The notes beneath the pieces were generated by a model. That model was not told the DNA's origin and ran no database searches. It saw nothing but the letters and a program-made list of their open reading frames with translations. The position numbers and the translations under genes are program-made. Shown here piece after piece: positions 61,066 through 64,000 of a stretch of DNA of 64,000 nucleotides. Position 1 is the stretch's first letter. Each line of letters opens with the position of its first letter. Source of the DNA: CADCVT01 sp036389485 (GTDB lineage Bacteria > Actinomycetota > Thermoleophilia > Solirubrobacterales > Solirubrobacteraceae); NCBI GenBank assembly GCA_036389485.1, contig DASVPR010000050.1:186001-250000 (forward strand), in the 5' to 3' direction.

Positions 61066-61995
61066 ATGAGCTGGATGCCAGGCGACGGCTTCGACTCGAT
61101 CGACCAGTCCGACGGGGGGTTCTCGATCGAGCCGCCGATCATCGAGCCTGAGGAGAGCTACACGCCGGAAGTGGAGCCGGAGCCGCTCCCCGACATCGAG
61201 CCCCTTCCCGAGCCCGAGCCGCTTCCCGACATGGAGCCGCTGCCCGAGTCCGAGCCGCTGCCGGAGATCGAGCCGCTGCCGGAGATCGAGCCGCTGCCGG
61301 AGTCCGAGCCGCTGCCGGAGTCCGAGCCGCTGCCGGAGAGCGAGCCGCTGCCGGAGAGCGAGCCGCTTCCGGCGCCCGACCCGCAGTCGCCGTCGATGTA
61401 TCCGGACGTCGACAACTACGACCCGGCGACCGACTACGCGGTCCTGGGCGATCCGGAGGCCGACATGGGTCTCTGGCACCAGCAGGAGGCCGACCACTGC
61501 GCGATCGTCGCGCAGGAGTTCGTCCTCGAATCGCTGACGGGGGAGACGTTCGACGAGGCCGCGCTCGTGGCCGAAGCAGAGGCGAACGGCTGGTACGCGC
61601 CGGGCCGCGGCACGCCGATGGACCACCTGGACAGCGTGCTGGACGCACACGGCATCGAGACCGAGAACCGAAGCGACGGCACGATCGACGACATCGCGCT
61701 GGCGCTCGAGGGAGGCGACAAGGTCATCGTCGCCGTCGACAGCCAGGAGATCTGGTACCCCGGCCAGGACCCGCTGCTCGACGACGCGCCGGGCCTGCCG
61801 TGGCGCGGCGCCGATCACGCCGTCGAGGTCATCGGCATCGTGGAGGCGCCGGAGGGGGCGATGGTCGTGCTCAACGACTCAGGGTCGCCCGACGGGGCCG
61901 GCTCCATGATCCCCTTGGACGAGTTCGAGAACGCGTGGGCGGACTCGGACCACCGCATGGTCATCGCGAAGCCCGACGGGGACGGAGGCATCTGA
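61066..61995 (+). CDS. Papain/C39-fold protein with acidic EPLPxx repeats
   Basis: 309 residues. Residues 39-104 are 11 tandem hexapeptides EPLP(E/D)x, an extended, strongly acidic rod. Residues 130-309 resemble C39-type cysteine peptidases: Cys145 in ADHCAIVAQEF, His251 in GADHAVEVIGI and Asn270-Asp271 in VVLNDSG. No signal peptide or ABC transporter, so it is not a standard bacteriocin-export peptidase. GGAAGGA precedes ATG at 61066. It may process or bind a partner in this operon; catalysis unproved. Confidence 0.78.
   Translation: MSWMPGDGFDSIDQSDGGFSIEPPIIEPEESYTPEVEPEPLPDIEPLPEPEPLPDMEPLPESEPLPEIEPLPEIEPLPESEPLPESEPLPESEPLPESEPLPAPDPQSPSMYPDVDNYDPATDYAVLGDPEADMGLWHQQEADHCAIVAQEFVLESLTGETFDEAALVAEAEANGWYAPGRGTPMDHLDSVLDAHGIETENRSDGTIDDIALALEGGDKVIVAVDSQEIWYPGQDPLLDDAPGLPWRGADHAVEVIGIVEAPEGAMVVLNDSGSPDGAGSMIPLDEFENAWADSDHRMVIAKPDGDGGI
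61180..61377 (+). repeat. Eleven 18-base tandem repeats (EPLPxx)
   Basis: Units are GAGCCGCTGCCGGAGTCC-like, with later copies nearly identical and earlier ones diverged (CTCCCC, CTTCCC). The antisense reading gives a spurious Gly-Ser repeat. Copy number is likely to vary among strains. Confidence 0.9.
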
Positions 61996-62552
61996 TGGAG
62001 GCAGCAGCAGTCGTCCAGGCAAGCCACACCGAGGACCTCATCCAGAAGCTGCGGCGCTCGTCGGTCTACCGCGACCTGATCCCGCTCGAAGCCGCGATCG
62101 GCCTGCCGCTGCCCAGGCGCCGTGCGGGCAAGGCTTACATGACGCTCGTGTTCGCCGGCATGCCTCCCGCCGGGCCCGGAAAGCCCATCCCGATCTATCC
62201 GCCCTTCGGGGCGATGACGCTGCACTGGCGGACCGGGACGATCGTCTCGTATCTCGACCTCGATTACGAGCGGCTGTGGCCGCCTACGGACGAGCCCGTC
62301 GGCACGTTCCCGCACCCAGCCGTCGCGAAGTTGCGCCACAGCGAGCTCATCGCCCTCCGCGCAGAGCTCATGGGCCTCTACGACGAGCTCTTCGAGAGCC
62401 TCGAGAGCGCCGGCACGTTCGACGCCGCCTGGGCAAAGCGATTCTCGGCGCTGCTGGACGTCCTCATGGAGCCCGGGCTCGTGCCGTACTACCGCAAGCT
62501 CGCGCCGAAGTTCATCGCGCGCTTCCTAGGAGACGACGACGGCAGCGGTTGA
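61995..62552 (+). CDS. Unknown protein, last gene of the dynamin/Hsp70 operon
   Basis: 185 residues. ATG at 61995-61997 shares one base with the previous stop (TGATG). Predicted mixed alpha/beta start (TEDLIQKLRRSSVYRDLIPL), a central stretch with IPIYPPFGAMTLHWRTGTIV, and a helical end (ALRAELMGLYDELFESL). No known motif. Strict coupling makes it a probable functional member of the system. Confidence 0.75.
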   Translation: MEAAAVVQASHTEDLIQKLRRSSVYRDLIPLEAAIGLPLPRRRAGKAYMTLVFAGMPPAGPGKPIPIYPPFGAMTLHWRTGTIVSYLDLDYERLWPPTDEPVGTFPHPAVAKLRHSELIALRAELMGLYDELFESLESAGTFDAAWAKRFSALLDVLMEPGLVPYYRKLAPKFIARFLGDDDGSG

Positions 62553-62556
62553 GCAC

Positions 62557-62570
62557 CCCGCCGCGGCGGG
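62557..62570. terminator. Palindrome between convergent operons
   Basis: Perfect 14-base palindrome CCCGCCGCGGCGGG in the 19-base space between two convergent genes. It could be a weak bidirectional terminator; no T-tract is present. Confidence 0.35.
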
Positions 62571-62571
62571 A

Positions 62572-63654
62572 TCAGGTCACCCGGGCGACGACCGCGGCAG
62601 CCAGGTGCACCGTGACGCACAATCCCCCGGCGTCCCGGGCCGTGATGGTGAGGGTTCCGTTGTGTGCCTGGGCGATGCTCTGGACGATCGCCAGGCCGAG
62701 GCCGACGCCTGCGTGATCGGTGCGTATGCGTCTGCTGCCGCGCTGAAACGGCTCGGCGAGCGTGCCGACCAGTTGTGGGGTCAGCTTCTCGCCGGTGTTC
62801 TCGACGGTGAGCGCCACGCTCTCGGGGTGAGCACTGGTCGTGACCCACACGGTGCCCTGTTCGCGCAGGTTGTGGACGATCGCGTTGTGCACGAGGTTCG
62901 TCGTCATCTGCAGCAGAAGGGTGGGTGAGCCGGCGGCGGGGGCCGCGTCGCCGGAGGTCTCGATGGTGACGCCGCGTTCCTCCGCCAACGGCAGGAGCGT
63001 CTCGGCGGCTTCTTCGGCGATGAGGGACAGGTCGACGTGCTCCCGGGCGAACGTCCGCTGGTCGGCGCGGCTGAGCAGCAGCAGTGCCTCGGTGAGGTCG
63101 ATCGCTCGGGTGTTGACGGCGTGGAGGCGGTCGACGAGCTCGCGGTTGTCGCGATTCGGGTCCTTGCGGGCCACGTCGAGAAGGGTCTGCGTGACGGCCA
63201 GCGGCGTGCGCAGCTCGTGCGAGGCGTTGGCGGCGAACCGCTGCTGCTCGGCGACGTGTGCCTCGAGCCGCGCGAGCATTGCGTCGAAGGCGTCGGCCAG
63301 CTCGCGGAACTCGTCGCTGCGGCCCGGTAGCCGGATCCGGTGGGAGAGCGATCCGGTCGCGGCGGTGCGCGTGGCGTCGGTGATGCGGTCCAGGGGGGCG
63401 AGCATCCGGCCGGCGAGGATCCATCCTCCCGCGAGCCCGAACACGAGCAGGAACCCGAGGACGAGGGCCGCGGTCGGAGCGAACTCGCGCAGGAGGTCGT
63501 CGTGGCTGCGCACCATGAAGATCACACCGGGGTGCACGCCACGCGAGAGGGAGAGGTAGCCGGCGACGAGCAGCACCGTGCCGGCGAGCACGAGGAAGCC
63601 GGCGTAGCTGAGCGTGAGCTTGAGGCGGACGCTCAAGCCCGGCGCTCTATCCAC
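62572..63654 (-). CDS. Sensor histidine kinase
   Basis: 360 residues. Two membrane helices (about 14-36 and 60-82) enclose a short external loop of about 25 residues; HAMP domain (GRMLAPLDRITDATRTAATG), H-box ANASHELRTPLAV, N-box TNLVHNAIVHN and GVGLGLAIVQS. GTG at 63652-63654 overlaps the regulator gene by 8 bases. The very small loop suggests sensing at the membrane. Confidence 0.94.
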   Translation of the reverse strand: MDRAPGLSVRLKLTLSYAGFLVLAGTVLLVAGYLSLSRGVHPGVIFMVRSHDDLLREFAPTAALVLGFLLVFGLAGGWILAGRMLAPLDRITDATRTAATGSLSHRIRLPGRSDEFRELADAFDAMLARLEAHVAEQQRFAANASHELRTPLAVTQTLLDVARKDPNRDNRELVDRLHAVNTRAIDLTEALLLLSRADQRTFAREHVDLSLIAEEAAETLLPLAEERGVTIETSGDAAPAAGSPTLLLQMTTNLVHNAIVHNLREQGTVWVTTSAHPESVALTVENTGEKLTPQLVGTLAEPFQRGSRRIRTDHAGVGLGLAIVQSIAQAHNGTLTITARDAGGLCVTVHLAAAVVARVT

Positions 63655-64000
63655 GGCCTCGTCCCCCCGTCCCGGTGTCGATGCGGTACCCGACGCCGGC
63701 GACGGTGGCGATGATCCACGGTTCGCCGAGGCGTTTGCGCAGCGCCGAGACGGTGATCCGCACGGCGTTGGTGAACGGGTCCGCGTTCCGATCCCATGCC
63801 CGTCTCAGCAGCTCTTCGGCGCTGACGACGCCGCCTTCGGCAGCGACGAGGACCTCGAGCACGGCGAACTGCTTCCGGGTGAGCGCGACGTAGCGGTCGT
63901 CGCGGTAGACCTCGCGACGGAACGGGTCCAGTCGCAGGCCTGCGATCTCCCGCACGGGTGGCCTGCTGTGCGCGCGCCTGCGGTCGAGGGCTCTGAGCCG
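63647..64000 (-). CDS. OmpR-family response regulator (C-terminal part)
   Basis: The visible 117 codons are the interdomain linker (RLRALDRRRAHSRPP, read from the right edge) and the winged-helix DNA-binding domain, ending VAGVGYRIDTGTGGRGRG. The receiver domain lies beyond the window, so the start is not seen; an internal GTG at 63953 is not the start. It precedes and overlaps its kinase gene. TAG stop at 63647-63649. Confidence 0.92.
   Translation of the reverse strand, partial: RLRALDRRRAHSRPPVREIAGLRLDPFRREVYRDDRYVALTRKQFAVLEVLVAAEGGVVSAEELLRRAWDRNADPFTNAVRITVSALRKRLGEPWIIATVAGVGYRIDTGTGGRGRG

Noticed and set aside
61180..61377. CRISPR array
   Set aside because: The 18-base units are contiguous, encode in-frame hexapeptides and have no spacers.
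61158..61415. Gly-Ser repeat protein on the minus strand
   Set aside because: It is the antisense reading of the EPLPxx-encoding repeats.
57898..61818. A 1,306-codon antisense open frame opposite the Hsp70 gene
   Set aside because: Low-complexity His/Arg/Asp-rich translation and no family features; clearly a shadow.
61066..61995. Bacteriocin-export C39 peptidase
   Set aside because: No ABC transporter domain or leader-peptide gene; the acidic repeats and operon context differ.

Overview
The window is very GC-rich, densely packed DNA. Overlapping ATGA/GTGA gene junctions, frequent GTG starts and weak or absent Shine-Dalgarno sequences are typical of high-GC Actinomycetota. The gene content (a nuo operon with a long acidic NuoE tail, an ECF42/DGPF pair, FAD-SLDH and Hsp70-dynamin genes) would suit the Thermoleophilia/Solirubrobacterales, but that placement is inference. 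No rRNA, CRISPR array, prophage or recognisable integrase was seen.

Layout. (1) 1-12,333, minus strand: respiratory complex I operon nuoA-B-C-D-E-F-G-H-I-J-K-L-M, with nuoM running off the left edge; almost every junction overlaps by a few bases. (2) 12.4-24.3 kb, housekeeping and mixed genes: a membrane protein, a flavin reductase, a divergent pair of electron-carrier lipoproteins (a cupredoxin with a predicted axial Gln, and a cytochrome c), serS, two STAS proteins, a secreted CocE-type hydrolase divergent from a TetR regulator that heads a coupled operon (alpha/beta hydrolase, frameshifted molybdopterin oxidoreductase, secreted protein, MarC, VOC protein). (3) 24.26-24.60 kb: tRNA-Ser(TGA), tRNA-Ser(GCT), tRNA-Arg(ACG). 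(4) 24.6-41.6 kb: a 17-kb interval bounded by a perfect 56-bp direct repeat of the tRNA-Arg 3' half, the signature of tRNA-targeted integration, but with no integrase. It holds an ECF42 sigma factor with a YCII/DGPF protein, an MFS exporter, a vanadium haloperoxidase, a two-component system, a cytochrome b/sulfite-oxidase fusion with sugar and methyl transferase genes, a third tRNA-3'-like scar, a nucleotidyltransferase toxin-antitoxin pair with a decayed paralogue at the other end, and a broken FAD oxidase at the right junction. (5) 41.9-53.8 kb, carbohydrate metabolism: two TIM-barrel enzymes (one IolE-like), an MBL hydrolase, a PDC-like TPP decarboxylase, an aldose epimerase, a GH15 glucoamylase/trehalase, and a GMC dehydrogenase / ferritin-like / FAD-SLDH small-subunit operon. 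(6) 53.9-62.6 kb: the most unusual locus, a tight six-gene operon of two dynamin-like GTPases, a GrpE-like exchange factor, an Hsp70 ATPase fused to a long right-handed beta-helix, a papain/C39-fold protein with an acidic hexapeptide repeat, and an unknown protein. (7) 62.57-64.0 kb, minus strand: a sensor kinase and a partial response regulator, convergent with the Hsp70 operon.

How parts may work together. The GMC dehydrogenase could oxidise a sugar, glycoside or inositol hydroxyl, with TIM-barrel dehydratase/isomerase and TPP enzymes acting on the keto products. The GTPase-Hsp70-GrpE locus looks like a self-contained, nucleotide-driven membrane-remodelling or complex-disassembly machine in which a beta-helix replaces the Hsp70 substrate-binding domain. 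Both ideas are inference from domain content and gene order.
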